A program made the translations under genes and the position numbers. The notes under the pieces are model-generated. The model did not search any database. It had not been told where the DNA came from and saw nothing but the letters and a program-made list of their open reading frames with translations. Positions 9,448 to 18,676 of a DNA stretch of 64,000 nt are shown here, piece after piece. The stretch is taken from NCBI RefSeq assembly GCF_022549215.1, contig NZ_JAKZFC010000009.1, positions 62,001 to 126,000 of the forward strand, read 5' to 3'. This stretch comes from Solibacillus palustris. GTDB taxonomy: Bacteria; Bacillota; Bacilli; Bacillales_A; Planococcaceae. Each line of letters opens with the position of its first letter. Position 1 is the first letter of the stretch.

Positions 9448-9507
9448 TGTTTGCTCCTTTAATAATTCTTCTCAAGTATTAAGTATACCGTTTTCGCGTT
9501 AAATAAA

Positions 9508-9540
9508 AAAGAGAAGCACATGCTTGTCACATATGCTCCA
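9508..9540 (-). terminator. Probable terminator of the AI-2E family gene
   Basis: Imperfect stem (AGCATATG with CATGTGCT on the minus strand) followed by a TTTTTTA run on the minus strand, directly after the stop of the gene ending at 9545. Confidence 0.55.
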
Positions 9541-9544
9541 CAAT

Positions 9545-10624
9545 TTACACAGACTTTGTCATCTCTTTTTTAATTTTTTGGCGTTCATGGTATATGTTTT
9601 GTACCACTACTTTAATAACACAATAAGTTGGAATTGCAATAATAATACCGATAAAGCCGGCGATATTTCCTGCCGCTAAAACAAGCGAAATAACAGTTAG
9701 TGGGTGAATATCTAATGATTTCCCCATTACATTTGGCGTGATTACGTTACTTTCCAGTTGCTGTGCCACTAATGTAATGACACACACCCAAATAACTAAT
9801 ACTGGGTCTTGGATAAGCGCGACAATCACTGCTGGTACAAGCGATATCCATGGACCGATGAACGGAATCATGTTCATGAAAAATGCAAACAGCGCCAATA
9901 ATAACGAGTATTCCAATTTAATGATTAAATAACCGATAAGCATCATAGTGGCCAGTAAAAAACTTACTAACACTTGTCCTTGTACATAGCTACGCAACAC
10001 ATTATCAATATCTTCTAATGTTTTCTTAATCCAAGAACGCGTGTCCCCTGAAAAGATATCATAAATATTAGGTGCAAACTTTTCATGATCTTTTAACATA
10101 AAGATAAAGAAAAACGGTACTAAAATCAATGTAAACGTCACCGATACCGCACCACTTACAAAGTTCACGAAATAACGACTACTCGTAATGGCAATGTCTT
10201 GAATGGAGCTTGTAATAGACGCGACAAATTCATCCACTTGAGGTGGTAATATACCGGGGTTTTCTAATATATAGTTAACCGCCTGCTCAATTTGAGTTGC
10301 AATTGTTGGTGCATTTTCTACTAGGCGATTCACCTGATTGGCAATTGGATTGCCAATTAATAAGAAAATACTTGTTAAAACCCCTGCTAATAGGAGCACA
10401 ATGGTTAATAAGCTCCCCCATCTTGGCATACCTCGTTTTTCGAGTAAACGCTGCAATGGCTCGGTAATATAATACAGCACGCCGCCTAATAATAATGGCA
10501 TCATAATCGTTTTAAAAATAATGATAATTGGATTAAATAAATGATAAATTTCCATGAAATATTTTATGATTAATAAGGAAATTAATAATCCTATTCCAAA
10601 TTGAAACCACAGTTTCCTCGTCAT
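9545..10624 (-). CDS. AI-2E family transporter (YtvI/YdbI-like permease)
   Basis: A 359-residue membrane protein of the AI-2E family. It has two N-terminal helices, a long amphipathic segment (about 90-150), then five to six helices, with the typical PFFFIFMLKDHEKFAP and NMIPFIGPWISLVPA segments. The family name comes from E. coli TqsA, but Bacillales members (YtvI, YdbI, YueF) have other or unknown roles, including sodium/proton antiport, so autoinducer export is not implied. The ATG has GGAAGTG upstream. It is transcribed alone. Confidence 0.85.
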   Translation of the reverse strand: MTRKLWFQFGIGLLISLLIIKYFMEIYHLFNPIIIIFKTIMMPLLLGGVLYYITEPLQRLLEKRGMPRWGSLLTIVLLLAGVLTSIFLLIGNPIANQVNRLVENAPTIATQIEQAVNYILENPGILPPQVDEFVASITSSIQDIAITSSRYFVNFVSGAVSVTFTLILVPFFFIFMLKDHEKFAPNIYDIFSGDTRSWIKKTLEDIDNVLRSYVQGQVLVSFLLATMMLIGYLIIKLEYSLLLALFAFFMNMIPFIGPWISLVPAVIVALIQDPVLVIWVCVITLVAQQLESNVITPNVMGKSLDIHPLTVISLVLAAGNIAGFIGIIIAIPTYCVIKVVVQNIYHERQKIKKEMTKSV

Positions 10625-10724
10625 TAACTCACTTCCTTCTTTTTGCTTTCTTCAAGTTAAAACCTACTATAATACTTTGTACATTTTAGCATGCCATAAA
10701 GTGTCAGTAATTACAAAAGAAAAA

Positions 10725-10758
10725 GGACATTTTGCTGTTAAAAATAAGCAAAATGTCC
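10725..10758 (-). terminator. Terminator of the M3 peptidase gene
   Basis: Perfect 11-bp stem GGACATTTTGC / GCAAAATGTCC followed on the minus strand by TTTTTCTTTT, 12 nt past the stop codon. Confidence 0.9.
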
Positions 10759-10770
10759 CCAAGTTATTTC

Positions 10771-12468
10771 TTATAAATTTTTATCATCAACAGCGTTTAA
10801 ATAATCTTCAATAGTACCAATAACAGATTCTACACAACCTTCTTCAAATGGTGAAATTAATCCAGCCTCTTCTACTAGCTTCGTAAAGGCAAATGATCCA
10901 CCTAATTGGCAAAGGTGTAAATAATCTTTCCATGCGCCTTCGAAGTCTTCACCTGAGCGTTTCCAGAATTGGAATGCACAAATTTGCGCTAATGTGTAAT
11001 CGATGTAATAAAATGGGCTTGCATAAATATGACCTTGACGTTGCCATACTGCACCAGATTCTAAATAATCGTGCCCATCGTAATCGCGGTGTGGTAAATA
11101 CTTCGCCTCGATTTCTTTCCATGCCGTATTACGCTCAGCTGGAGTCATTTCAGGGTTTTCGTACACAACGTGCTGGAACTCATCAACTGACACTCCATAT
11201 GGTAAGAATAATAAGCCACTGCTTAAATGTGAGAATTTGTATTTCTCTGTTTGATGCTTAAAGAATAGCTCCATCCAAGGCCATGTGAAAAATTCCATAC
11301 TCATTGAGTGAATTTCACAAGACTCATATGTTGGCCATAAGTACTCTGGAATTCCGATGTTACGGCTAGAGTATACTTGGAATGCGTGACCTGCTTCGTG
11401 TGTTAAAACATCGATGTCACCTGATGTTCCATTAAAGTTTGAGAAAATAAACGGCGAATCATAGTCTTCAATAAACGTACAATAACCGCCACTTTCCTTC
11501 CCTTTTTTCGCAACTAAATCCATTAAATCATGCTCAATCATGTAGTTAAAGAATTCGCCAGTTTCTTTAGAAAGCTCGTCGTACATTTTCTTCCCGTTTT
11601 CAACAATCCACTGTGCATCGCCTTGCGGTTCAGCATTCCCCGTTAAGAACGATAAGCCTTCATCATAAAACTTGAACTCGTCTACACCAATGCGCTCTGC
11701 TTGGCGCGCGTATAATTTCGATGCAAGTGGCACGATATATTCACGTACTTGCTCACGGAATTTTGCAACCATTTCGGCATTATAGTCTACACGATTCATG
11801 TTGACATAGCCTAGCTCTACATAGTTTTTAAAACCTAAAGTAGTTGCGATTTTATGACGTAGCTTTACTAATTGATCATAAATGGAATCAAACTTTTCTT
11901 TGTTCTCTGCAAAGAAATTAAAGTTCGCTTCACGTGCTGCTTTACGTACAGCACGGTCTGTTGATTCTGCATATGGTGCTAATTGTGCTAATGTTAATGT
12001 TTTGCCATCAAACTCAATTTGTGCCGATGCAACTAGCTTGCTATATTCAGACGTTAATTTGTTTTCTTGTTGCATTAACTCAATGACTTCTGGTGAGAAG
12101 CCTTTTAACTGATTTTCTGCTAATGCAAATAGTTGCGTGCCCCATTTCTCCTCTAATTGCGAACGGAATGGTGATTTTACAAGCTCTGTATAATAGTTAA
12201 ATACTAGTTCTTCTACTACAGGACCGATTTCATCAAAGTGATCACGCTCTTTTTGATAAAACTCATCATTCGTATCAATCGAAGCACGAATATAGACGAT
12301 ATTTGCCATTGTTGAATACGTGTTGCGGATTTTGTTTAGCTTATCAATTACTTCACTTTGCGCTTCAACGGAATCCGCCGCTTTAAATTCTTCTAAAAGA
12401 ACCACATATTGTTCTTTCATGTCATCTAAATTTGGACGTTTGTAATCAAATTCTTTAAATGTAGCCAT
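10771..12468 (-). CDS. M3 family oligoendopeptidase
   Basis: A 565-residue cytoplasmic zinc metallopeptidase of family M3 (oligoendopeptidase F / TIGR02289-like) that cleaves short peptides. The zinc motif HEAGH lies in DVLTHEAGHAFQVYSSRN about two thirds along, with the downstream ESCEIHSMSMEFF segment supplying the third ligand glutamate. ATG at 12468 has AGGTGA 6 nt upstream. A GTG three codons earlier lies inside that ribosome site and is rejected. Its 5' region (12469-12720) holds a hairpin and a short ORF that look like a leader. Confidence 0.92.
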   Translation of the reverse strand: MATFKEFDYKRPNLDDMKEQYVVLLEEFKAADSVEAQSEVIDKLNKIRNTYSTMANIVYIRASIDTNDEFYQKERDHFDEIGPVVEELVFNYYTELVKSPFRSQLEEKWGTQLFALAENQLKGFSPEVIELMQQENKLTSEYSKLVASAQIEFDGKTLTLAQLAPYAESTDRAVRKAAREANFNFFAENKEKFDSIYDQLVKLRHKIATTLGFKNYVELGYVNMNRVDYNAEMVAKFREQVREYIVPLASKLYARQAERIGVDEFKFYDEGLSFLTGNAEPQGDAQWIVENGKKMYDELSKETGEFFNYMIEHDLMDLVAKKGKESGGYCTFIEDYDSPFIFSNFNGTSGDIDVLTHEAGHAFQVYSSRNIGIPEYLWPTYESCEIHSMSMEFFTWPWMELFFKHQTEKYKFSHLSSGLLFLPYGVSVDEFQHVVYENPEMTPAERNTAWKEIEAKYLPHRDYDGHDYLESGAVWQRQGHIYASPFYYIDYTLAQICAFQFWKRSGEDFEGAWKDYLHLCQLGGSFAFTKLVEEAGLISPFEEGCVESVIGTIEDYLNAVDDKNL

Positions 12469-12638
12469 TATTATCACCTCATAATTATTTCGATAACCGA
12501 AATTCGTATAGTTTATTATTTATCATATTCTAACAAATTGCAAATATAATCAGAAAATTTAAAGCATTTTTCAATATTATAACTGAAATAACAATAGATT
12601 CATATTAATAGTCTCGCTAATTATCGATTTAAATGAAA

Positions 12639-12672
12639 GAAATCACATTACCATTAGTGATAATGTGATTTC
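12639..12672 (-). terminator. Inverted repeat overlapping a short leader ORF
   Basis: Perfect 12-bp arms GAAATCACATTA (12639-12650) and TAATGTGATTTC (12661-12672). On the minus strand it is followed by TTTCATTT. It overlaps the end of the small ORF 12643-12717 and lies about 170 nt before the M3 peptidase start, so it may be an attenuator or weak terminator. Confidence 0.5.
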
Positions 12673-12717
12673 AAATCTTTGAATAATACGACTTCCTAAT
12701 CGTTGTGTCTTTTTCAT
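12643..12717 (-). CDS. Candidate 24-residue leader peptide upstream of the M3 peptidase
   Basis: A short ORF beginning MKKTQRLGSR with AGGAG exactly 8 nt before its ATG (12726-12730), ending inside a perfect 12-bp hairpin. It is basic at the N-terminus and hydrophobic at the end (LSLMVM). Its position before a structural gene and its overlap with a hairpin fit a translated attenuation leader. Alternatively it is a free small peptide or chance. No homologue is recognised. Confidence 0.4.
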   Translation of the reverse strand: MKKTQRLGSRIIQRFEITLSLMVM

Positions 12718-12830
12718 CTATTATTCTCCTAATTATATTATTTTTCGTACATATATTTTGGGTTATTCAATCTTTAAATGCAATAACTCTAGCATAATGC
12801 ATACATACTTAACCATTTCCAAATAAAAAA

Positions 12831-13033
12831 GGTCTTGTCTGGAAATTGATTTCCGGACAAAACCTTTGCGCCGAGGATAGAGGCTAGCATGAAGCAAATC
12901 ATGAATACTCTATCACTGATCGTGACGTTTTTAGCATTCGTTCTTTACTTGCGACCACCCTGAAAGCAGCCAACAGCGGATAAATAACACATGAGTGGAC
13001 ATTGTCTAAAAAGTAAACACTTTTAGACAGCTC
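12831..13033 (-). repeat. Dispersed repeat family A, copy 2
   Basis: Full-length copy in the opposite orientation to copies 1 and 3. It begins (on the minus strand) next to the yebC stop with hairpin TGTCTAAAA / TTTTAGACA (13003-13029). Its core arms are GAATGC (12934-12939) with GTATTC (12903-12908), and GTCAC (12922-12926) with GTGAT (12912-12916). It ends with the hairpin at 12831-12856. Relative to copy 1, both substitutions in the core arms convert G-C pairs into G-U pairs, so folding is kept in RNA. Confidence 0.8.
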
Positions 13034-13046
13034 CCTTTTGAGCTTT

Positions 13047-13766
13047 TTACTCGCCTAAATCCGCGTTATGGTAAACGCGCTGAACATCTTCTAGATCTTC
13101 TAACGCATCGATCATTTTTTCAAACTTTACTAAATCGTCGCCAGCTAATGCTACTTCTGTCATTGGTAACATCGCTAACTCTGCTACTGTAAAATCTTCA
13201 ATACCAGCACCCTTGAATGCTTCTTGTGTTGCATGGAACTGCTCTGGCTCTACATAAACGATGATTGTGCCTTCTTCATCCATAATATCACGCATATCTA
13301 AGTCTGCTTCCATTAAGATTTCAAGGATTTCATCTTCTGATTTGCCTTCAATCCCAAATACTGCAGTATTTTGGAACATGTGCGCTGCTGAACCAGATAC
13401 ACCCATGTTACCGCCGTTTTTACCGAATGCTGCACGAACTTCTGAAGCTGTACGGTTTACGTTGTTTGTTAAAGCATCAACGATAACCATTGTACCTGCT
13501 ACACCGAAACCTTCGTAGCGAAGCTCGTCAAATTGCTCGTCGCCGCCACCTTTTGCTTTGTCAATTGCTTTTTCGATGATATGTTTTGGTACCGAATACG
13601 TTTTCGCACGCTCTAAAACGGTTTTTAATGCACGGTTTGATTCTGGATTTGGTTCACCAGATTTTGCTGCTACATATATTTCACGACCAAATTTTGCATA
13701 AATACGACTGTTAGCTGCGTCTTTACCAGCCTTTTTGTCTTTAATGTTATTCCACTTACGACCCAT
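13047..13766 (-). CDS. YebC/PmpR family DNA-binding transcriptional regulator
   Basis: A 239-residue YebC family protein with the invariant N-terminus [29 protein letters not shown], a basic helical domain, and the mixed alpha/beta domains containing [32 protein letters not shown]. Members act as transcription factors; some were recently linked to translation at difficult codons. It is full length for the family. ATG at 13766 is preceded by AGAGAG; a GTG three codons upstream overlaps that site. It is monocistronic, and repeat A copy 2 follows directly and supplies the 3' hairpin. Confidence 0.93.
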   Translation of the reverse strand: MGRKWNNIKDKKAGKDAANSRIYAKFGREIYVAAKSGEPNPESNRALKTVLERAKTYSVPKHIIEKAIDKAKGGGDEQFDELRYEGFGVAGTMVIVDALTNNVNRTASEVRAAFGKNGGNMGVSGSAAHMFQNTAVFGIEGKSEDEILEILMEADLDMRDIMDEEGTIIVYVEPEQFHATQEAFKGAGIEDFTVAELAMLPMTEVALAGDDLVKFEKMIDALEDLEDVQRVYHNADLGE

Positions 13767-14203
13767 TTTGTTCACTCTCTTTCGATATTCTATTGATAAC
13801 GTTATATAAAACGAAAAAATATTTTTTAACTTAATTATTATACTTGAACTCTAAAAAAAAGTGAAATTACTTAACATAAAATGGACTTTAGCTGAAGAAA
13901 TAACTATTATGCGTGTGGTAAAGTCTCTTTCAATACTGATACTTGCAAATTTATATTCTATATGTGCGTTAAAATTACTTGAGCTTTCCTTACACGGTCC
14001 TTATAAAGTAGAAATTGAATGGAAAAATAAAGTAGTGCTTGGCACATGGGTGATCTAAGATATATGTATCCGGCATTTTAATTTAGCCATATGCAGAATC
14101 ATTAAGGGGATAAAACATACAATTATATAATACCAGTAATAGGTAAATGTTTTATAGTATACTAAATGTGTAAGTAATATTTCATATTAAGGGGCGGATT
14201 TAA
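13767..14203. other. Intergenic region without supported gene
   Basis: A 437-nt AT-rich gap between the divergent yebC and ybjQ genes. It must contain both promoters. A 65-codon open frame at 13861-14058 lacks a ribosome site and recognisable similarity, so I do not call it. No hairpin or repeat of note was seen. Confidence 0.5.
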
Positions 14204-14524
14204 ATGATTATCGTAACAACTGAAAATATTGCGCATCATCAAATTACAGAAGTAATAGGCCCGGTATTTGGATTAACAGTAAGAGCTAGAGGGATTGGCA
14301 AAGATATCGTAGCTTCACTAAAGGGACTTGTAGGCGGAGAAATCAGTCAGTATACAGAAATGCTTGAAGATGCTCGAAAGCAAGCGATGGATCGAATGGT
14401 TCAAAACGCTACGGCAATGGGTGCAAATGCAATTATTATGATGCGTTTTGACTCCGGTGAAATTGGGCAAAATATGAGTGAAATTGTTGCTTATGGGACA
14501 GCTGTTATTGTGGAGAAAAGATAG
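14204..14524 (+). CDS. YbjQ/UPF0145 family protein
   Basis: A 106-residue protein of the YbjQ (UPF0145, 'heavy-metal-binding domain') family, which assembles into pentamers. The N-terminus reads VTTENIAHHQITEVIGPVFGLTVR, and the C-terminal half has the conserved EDARKQAMDRMVQNATAMGANAI and DSGEIG stretches. The biochemical role is unproven despite the family name. AAGGGGCGG precedes the ATG. The next gene starts 3 nt after its stop, so the two are coupled. Confidence 0.9.
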   Translation: MIIVTTENIAHHQITEVIGPVFGLTVRARGIGKDIVASLKGLVGGEISQYTEMLEDARKQAMDRMVQNATAMGANAIIMMRFDSGEIGQNMSEIVAYGTAVIVEKR

Positions 14525-14527
14525 CAA

Positions 14528-14761
14528 ATGGGATGGATTATAGGGTTTTATGGTATCCAGTTGTTAATCCTCATTGTATTAATAATCGGTTCATGGTTTT
14601 TTTGGGATCGTCGCTTCAAAACAAAACATGGAAAGGACGTTCCTAAAGGCTTCCAACGTACAAACGAAATATCAATTGATCCGAGTACAAATAAGCGATT
14701 AATTGTTTACTTCAACCCGGAAACCGGCGAGCGTTTCTATAAAGAAGAGAATAATAATTAA
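14528..14761 (+). CDS. Small membrane protein co-transcribed with YbjQ
   Basis: A 77-residue protein with one N-terminal membrane helix (about 3-28, GIQLLILIVLIIGSWFFW) and a basic cytoplasmic tail ending NPETGERFYKEENNN. The closing NPETGERFY motif resembles short tails seen in small Bacillales membrane proteins. No function is known to me. Coupling to ybjQ (3-nt gap, ribosome site inside ybjQ) suggests it anchors or works with the YbjQ ring. Confidence 0.7.
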   Translation: MGWIIGFYGIQLLILIVLIIGSWFFWDRRFKTKHGKDVPKGFQRTNEISIDPSTNKRLIVYFNPETGERFYKEENNN

Positions 14762-14765
14762 CATG

Positions 14766-14805
14766 AAAAGGCGCCTGACTTCAAACAGGTACCTTTTCTT
14801 TTTTG
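14766..14805 (+). terminator. Intrinsic terminator of the YbjQ operon
   Basis: Stem AAAAGG..CCTG with CAGG..CCTTTT followed by CTTTTTT, right after the operon. Confidence 0.8.
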
Positions 14806-14887
14806 GTTTTTCTAAAATATTTTTTCTATTGTTGTCACAAATCGATAACCATTTCAGTTATATATGCCAGAGAGGAGGGGGAACGTA

Positions 14888-15481
14888 TTGACTGCATCAA
14901 ATACACCTAAAGAAAATGCTGATTTAGCGATAAAAGTAATTGTAGAACAAGTTCAATTGGGCGATGTTCATGCCTACACCGAAATCATTCGTAGCTTTCA
15001 AAAACAAATATTTATTTACTGCTATTATTTATTAGGAAACAAAGAAGAAGCGGAAGATGCTGCACAAGATATTTTTATAAAAGGGTTAGAAAACATTCGT
15101 AATTTTTCATATACAGTCTCTTTTTCAGCGTGGCTTTACAAAATTGCACATCATCATTGCATGGATTTACTTAAAAAGAAAAACAAAAGCTACAAATTTT
15201 GGACAAGTTTTAAGAAGGAACAAGCGCACGATCAGAGTCATAGGCAAGTGGATGAATATAATGATTTCATTCACGAGTTATTAGAAAAGTTAAGTGTGGA
15301 CGAAAGAAGAATTCTGCTACTTAGATCGATCGAGGAATATAGCTTTGATGAAATTGCTTCGATTATGGAACTTAAACCAACGACCGTTCGAAAAAAATAT
15401 GAACGATTACGTAAAAAATTACTGAAAGAGAAAAAGTTAGGAGGGGAAATTTATGAACACTCGCTCAAAACAGGGGGATAA
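14888..15481 (+). CDS. ECF-type RNA polymerase sigma factor
   Basis: A 197-residue sigma-70 family ECF factor. Region 2 is clear (HAYTEIIRSFQKQIFIYCYYLLGNKEEAEDAAQDIF), then SFSAWLYKIAHHHCMDLLKKKNK. Region 4 has ERRILLLRSIEEYSFDEIASIMELKPTTVRKKYERLRKKL, a helix-turn-helix for the -35 element. I use TTG at 14888 because GGAGGGG ends 7 nt upstream. An ATG eight codons earlier precedes that site and has none of its own. The following gene overlaps by 29 nt and is the likely anti-sigma factor, giving the usual co-translated sigma/anti-sigma pair. Confidence 0.9.
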   Translation: MTASNTPKENADLAIKVIVEQVQLGDVHAYTEIIRSFQKQIFIYCYYLLGNKEEAEDAAQDIFIKGLENIRNFSYTVSFSAWLYKIAHHHCMDLLKKKNKSYKFWTSFKKEQAHDQSHRQVDEYNDFIHELLEKLSVDERRILLLRSIEEYSFDEIASIMELKPTTVRKKYERLRKKLLKEKKLGGEIYEHSLKTGG

Positions 15482-16583
15482 AGAGCTAGACCAGTTAGAA
15501 AGATTCATTCGAGAAACACCTGTGGAAGTTGATTTGGTAAATCGTACAATGAACAAATATGAAAGTAGTCGTGATACAAAGCCGTCTGAAAAAAATAGGA
15601 CCCGTAAGAAATTGCGTCAAAGAGTCATGGTGATTTCAGCTTCGGCAACAATGATTTTTAGTTTGATCATTGTTACGGGTTTAATATCACCACCGATGGC
15701 GGCGACGATGAAAGAAGTACCTTTATTATCATCTGTTTTTAAATTTACAAGGGATCTTGGTCTACACGCCGCAGATGAAAAGGAACTCTCAACGAAATTG
15801 AATACAAGTGTTACGCATGAAGGCGTTACATTAATTGTAACAGAAGTAGTGTATGATGGTACACGCGTTGCAATTGGGATTGAACGTCATCATAAAGAAG
15901 GTGGAAATTCAAAAGAAAGTTTATCAGATCAAATAAGTAAGATTGAACTTTTACTAAATGGTGAACCATTGGATCACACTAATTTTAGCGGTGTTTTTAG
16001 ACAGCCAAGTAAGGATAAGGATTCGGAGGTTATTGAATTTTCGGATTTGAGAAGTCAAGGTGGAACTCCCTTCCCAAAGCAGTTTAATTTGACATTATCC
16101 ACTACAATAACTGGGATTTCTGAACCTTTTAAAATGGATATTCCAGTGAGTGATATCGGTAACTATGTAAACCTACAACCTAATATAAGTAGAAAATACA
16201 AAAATAATCAGTTTACTATTGAACAAATTATACTAACTCCCATTACAACTAGTATTACGACAAGAATAGCCTTGCTTGATAAATCAACTTCTGTGGATTC
16301 CCGGCAAGGAATAAGTATAGACGTTTTTGATGAACAAGGTCATAAATTAAAAATAAGTCATGGCAATGGCCGCCGTGAGACAAATGAGGGAACTAGTGAT
16401 TTCATCAGTGATTTACGGTTACATCCATTTGAAACCTTACCAAAAGCTATTACAATCAAACCGTATATCTATCTTTATAATGACTACCCAAACGGAACAT
16501 ATCAATTGGATAAAAACGGTGACCCAATAATTCAATACATCCCTGAATTAGAAATAATAATACCAATTAAATCACAGCAATAA
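15453..16583 (+). CDS. DUF4179 membrane protein, probable anti-sigma factor
   Basis: A 376-residue protein. A short cytoplasmic N-terminus (1-55) with many charged residues is followed by one membrane helix (about 60-82, VMVISASATMIFSLIIVTGLI) and a large extracytoplasmic part with the DUF4179 signature (SSVFKFTRDLGLHAADE, then VTHEGVTLIVTEVVYDGTRVAIGI) and a DUF5643-like C-terminal beta domain. This layout is typical of anti-sigma factors paired with ECF sigmas in Bacillales. The ATG has AGGAGGGG and lies inside the end of the sigma gene. The stimulus it senses is unknown. Confidence 0.82.
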   Translation: MNTRSKQGDKELDQLERFIRETPVEVDLVNRTMNKYESSRDTKPSEKNRTRKKLRQRVMVISASATMIFSLIIVTGLISPPMAATMKEVPLLSSVFKFTRDLGLHAADEKELSTKLNTSVTHEGVTLIVTEVVYDGTRVAIGIERHHKEGGNSKESLSDQISKIELLLNGEPLDHTNFSGVFRQPSKDKDSEVIEFSDLRSQGGTPFPKQFNLTLSTTITGISEPFKMDIPVSDIGNYVNLQPNISRKYKNNQFTIEQIILTPITTSITTRIALLDKSTSVDSRQGISIDVFDEQGHKLKISHGNGRRETNEGTSDFISDLRLHPFETLPKAITIKPYIYLYNDYPNGTYQLDKNGDPIIQYIPELEIIIPIKSQQ

Positions 16584-16641
16584 AATCGTAGAGCAAGTGA
16601 ACCAGTGTGCCAAAAGAAATTATCAGCCTAAAATAAAGAGT

Positions 16642-16677
16642 GCCAAACGATGATTTAAAAACGTTTTGGCTTTTTTT
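16642..16677 (+). terminator. Intrinsic terminator of the sigma/anti-sigma operon
   Basis: GCCAAA-CG paired with CG-TTTTGGC, then seven T residues. Confidence 0.8.
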
Positions 16678-17110
16678 AATCGAGTAATTTTATAAAGCTG
16701 TAGTTGTAAGGAAACTAGCTATAATAATTATATCTAATTTAGAAGCATTAACATTGATAAAAAAAACTTGCCACTCATAATAGTAACCAGTTACATTTCT
16801 TTAATAAAAGGTAGTCGTTCAACGCGGATTTAACTTTTCATGGGAATTTTACACTAATAATTATTTGAATGAAAAAGAAGTTTTTAGTTCAACCTAAATT
16901 GAACCTAAATTATTCAATTAACTGTCAGTATTGTAATAGTCATAATGAACTTGGTGTGTGGATTTATATTGATAAATCGGAATCATTCGTCATTTTACAT
17001 CTCATTTGCTTTTTGTTAAAATTGCTGAGTCACGTCAGTCGTCTGATGTAATAAAATGGAATAATGAAAGCGAATGTTTTCTTCCTAAAAATATTAAAAA
17101 GGTGTCTATT
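16678..17110. other. Long upstream region of the nucleoside transporter
   Basis: About 430 nt with no supported gene. It holds a 60-codon frame (16869-17051) lacking a ribosome site. I looked for a purine riboswitch or PurBox before nupC and did not find the conserved elements. The promoter probably lies within the last 120 nt. Confidence 0.45.
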
Positions 17111-18322
17111 ATGAACGTACTATGGGGAATTGGCGGTATTTTTATCGTCTTAATAATTGCTTTTCTTTTATCAAGTGCTAAAGGTTCAATTAAGTGGCGG
17201 ACAATTTTAGTGGGATTAGCATTTCAAATTTTATTTGCTTTTATTGTTTTAAAATGGGAGGCCGGTCGAGAGGTACTTGAAAGTTTCTCCAACGGCGTGC
17301 AACATTTAATTTCTTATGCGAATGAAGGAATTTCTTTCTTATTTGGACCTGCAGCAGATACAGAAAATTTTGGGTTTGTTTTTGCCTTTCAAGTGCTAAC
17401 TGTTATCATTTTCTTTTCTGCTTTAATCTCAGTTTTATATTATTTAGGCATAATGCAATTTTTAATACGCATTATCGGTGGAGGACTTTCGAAGCTTCTT
17501 GGGACAAGCAAGGCGGAGTCCATTTCAGCAGCTGCAAACATCTTTGTTGGGTATACAGAAGCACCACTTGTCATTCGGCCGTTCATTAACAAAATGACAA
17601 AGTCTGAGTTATTTGCCGTTATGACAGGAGGACTTGCATCAGTCTCTGGTTCGGTTTTAGTCGGATATGCATTGTTAGGTGTGCCTCTAGAATATTTACT
17701 TGCAGCAAGCTTTATGGCTGCCCCAGCTGGGTTAGTTTTAGCTAAAATAATGATTCCAGAAACAGAAGTTATTGATGAAGGAAACTTTAAGTTAGAAAAA
17801 GATGATTCTTCTGCGAATGTAATTGATGCAGCTGCGCGTGGTGCAAGTGATGGGATGAAGCTTGCAGTGAATGTTGGAGCTATGTTGCTGGCATTTATTG
17901 GTATCATCGCATTACTTAACGGTATACTTGGTGGTTTAGGCAGTATCTTTGGTTTTGAAGACTTAACACTTCAAGGCATTTTAGGTTACCTGTTTTCACC
18001 ATTAGCGTTTGCCATTGGTGTTCCATGGGCTGAAGCCGTTCAAGCTGGTTCATACATTGGGCAAAAACTTGTGTTGAATGAGTTTGTTGCTTATGCATCA
18101 TTTGGGCCAGCGATTGCAGAGCTTTCTGACAAAACGGTTATTGTAGTTAGTTTCGCTTTATGTGGTTTTGCAAACTTAAGTTCAATGGCCATTTTATTAG
18201 GTGGCTTAGGGTCATTAGCACCAAATCGCCGTTCAGATATTGCTCGTTTAGGAGTTAGAGCTGTTGCTGCGGGGATGTTAGCTTCCTTATTAAGTGCGGC
18301 AATAGCAGGGATGTTTATTTAA
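17111..18322 (+). CDS. nupC: Concentrative nucleoside transporter NupC (CNT family)
   Basis: A 403-residue inner-membrane nucleoside/cation symporter of the CNT family. It has N-terminal helices (1-50), the Gate/Nucleos_tra2 regions with the signature [17 protein letters not shown] and [11 protein letters not shown], and a C-terminal core with [26 protein letters not shown] and [17 protein letters not shown]. Length is normal. ATG at 17111 has only a weak GGTG upstream (17101-17104). The frame is open further upstream, but the protein start [11 protein letters not shown] matches the family. Confidence 0.92.
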   Translation: MNVLWGIGGIFIVLIIAFLLSSAKGSIKWRTILVGLAFQILFAFIVLKWEAGREVLESFSNGVQHLISYANEGISFLFGPAADTENFGFVFAFQVLTVIIFFSALISVLYYLGIMQFLIRIIGGGLSKLLGTSKAESISAAANIFVGYTEAPLVIRPFINKMTKSELFAVMTGGLASVSGSVLVGYALLGVPLEYLLAASFMAAPAGLVLAKIMIPETEVIDEGNFKLEKDDSSANVIDAAARGASDGMKLAVNVGAMLLAFIGIIALLNGILGGLGSIFGFEDLTLQGILGYLFSPLAFAIGVPWAEAVQAGSYIGQKLVLNEFVAYASFGPAIAELSDKTVIVVSFALCGFANLSSMAILLGGLGSLAPNRRSDIARLGVRAVAAGMLASLLSAAIAGMFI

Positions 18323-18338
18323 ATATGTAGGATCTAGA

Positions 18339-18377
18339 GTGCCAGGTGCAGAATATACATGCGCCTGGCACTTTTTT
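18339..18377 (+). terminator. Intrinsic terminator of nupC
   Basis: Arms GTGCCAGGTGCA (18339-18350) and TGCGCCTGGCAC (18360-18371), with one G-U pair in RNA, then TTTTTT. Confidence 0.92.
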
Positions 18378-18590
18378 GAGCCATTTTCCCACCAACATAT
18401 TGAATGAGATTATAGCTCGGCAAAAATAAAATAAATAGATTAGAATGATAATCTAACAAGTAATAAGCAGCCTCCCACGGTAGAGGTACCCTAAATCCAG
18501 AAAACTGAAGCAATCGAAGAAAACGGGAAGTAATCTCTATGAAGCAGCTAAAAGTATAGGTAGATTACTATCCATTTTTCATATAAAAAT
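18378..18590. other. Intergenic, no gene supported
   Basis: No ORF with start signals. A frame at 18484-18590 would encode ...SNLYEAAKSIGRLLS, vaguely like a NUMOD-type helix-turn-helix tail, but it lacks a start and is too short to call. Confidence 0.35.
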
Positions 18591-18628
18591 AAGGCACTTT
18601 TTGTTCAAAATTGAACAAAAAGTGCCTT
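18591..18628. terminator. Long perfect bidirectional terminator
   Basis: Perfect 18-bp inverted repeat: arm AAGGCACTTTTTGTTCAA (18591-18608) and its complement (18611-18628). It lies past the stop of the small basic protein gene on the minus strand. Confidence 0.85.
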
Positions 18629-18676
18629 TACTATTGTACTGAGGAGCTTATTTACACAAGTTTTATTTAAATGCCC

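Noticed and set aside
13861-14058. 65-codon open frame starting with GTG
   Set aside because: No ribosome site, no recognisable domain, in an AT-rich promoter region; likely chance.
16869-17051. 60-codon open frame with a CxxC (CQYCNS)
   Set aside because: No ribosome site, low complexity and overlaps the start of a longer frame leading into nupC; not convincing as a gene.
18484-18590. Frame with ...SNLYEAAKSIGRLLS resembling a NUMOD-type helix-turn-helix
   Set aside because: Too short, no start, no other homing-endonuclease remains; similarity is only a pattern of small and hydrophobic residues.
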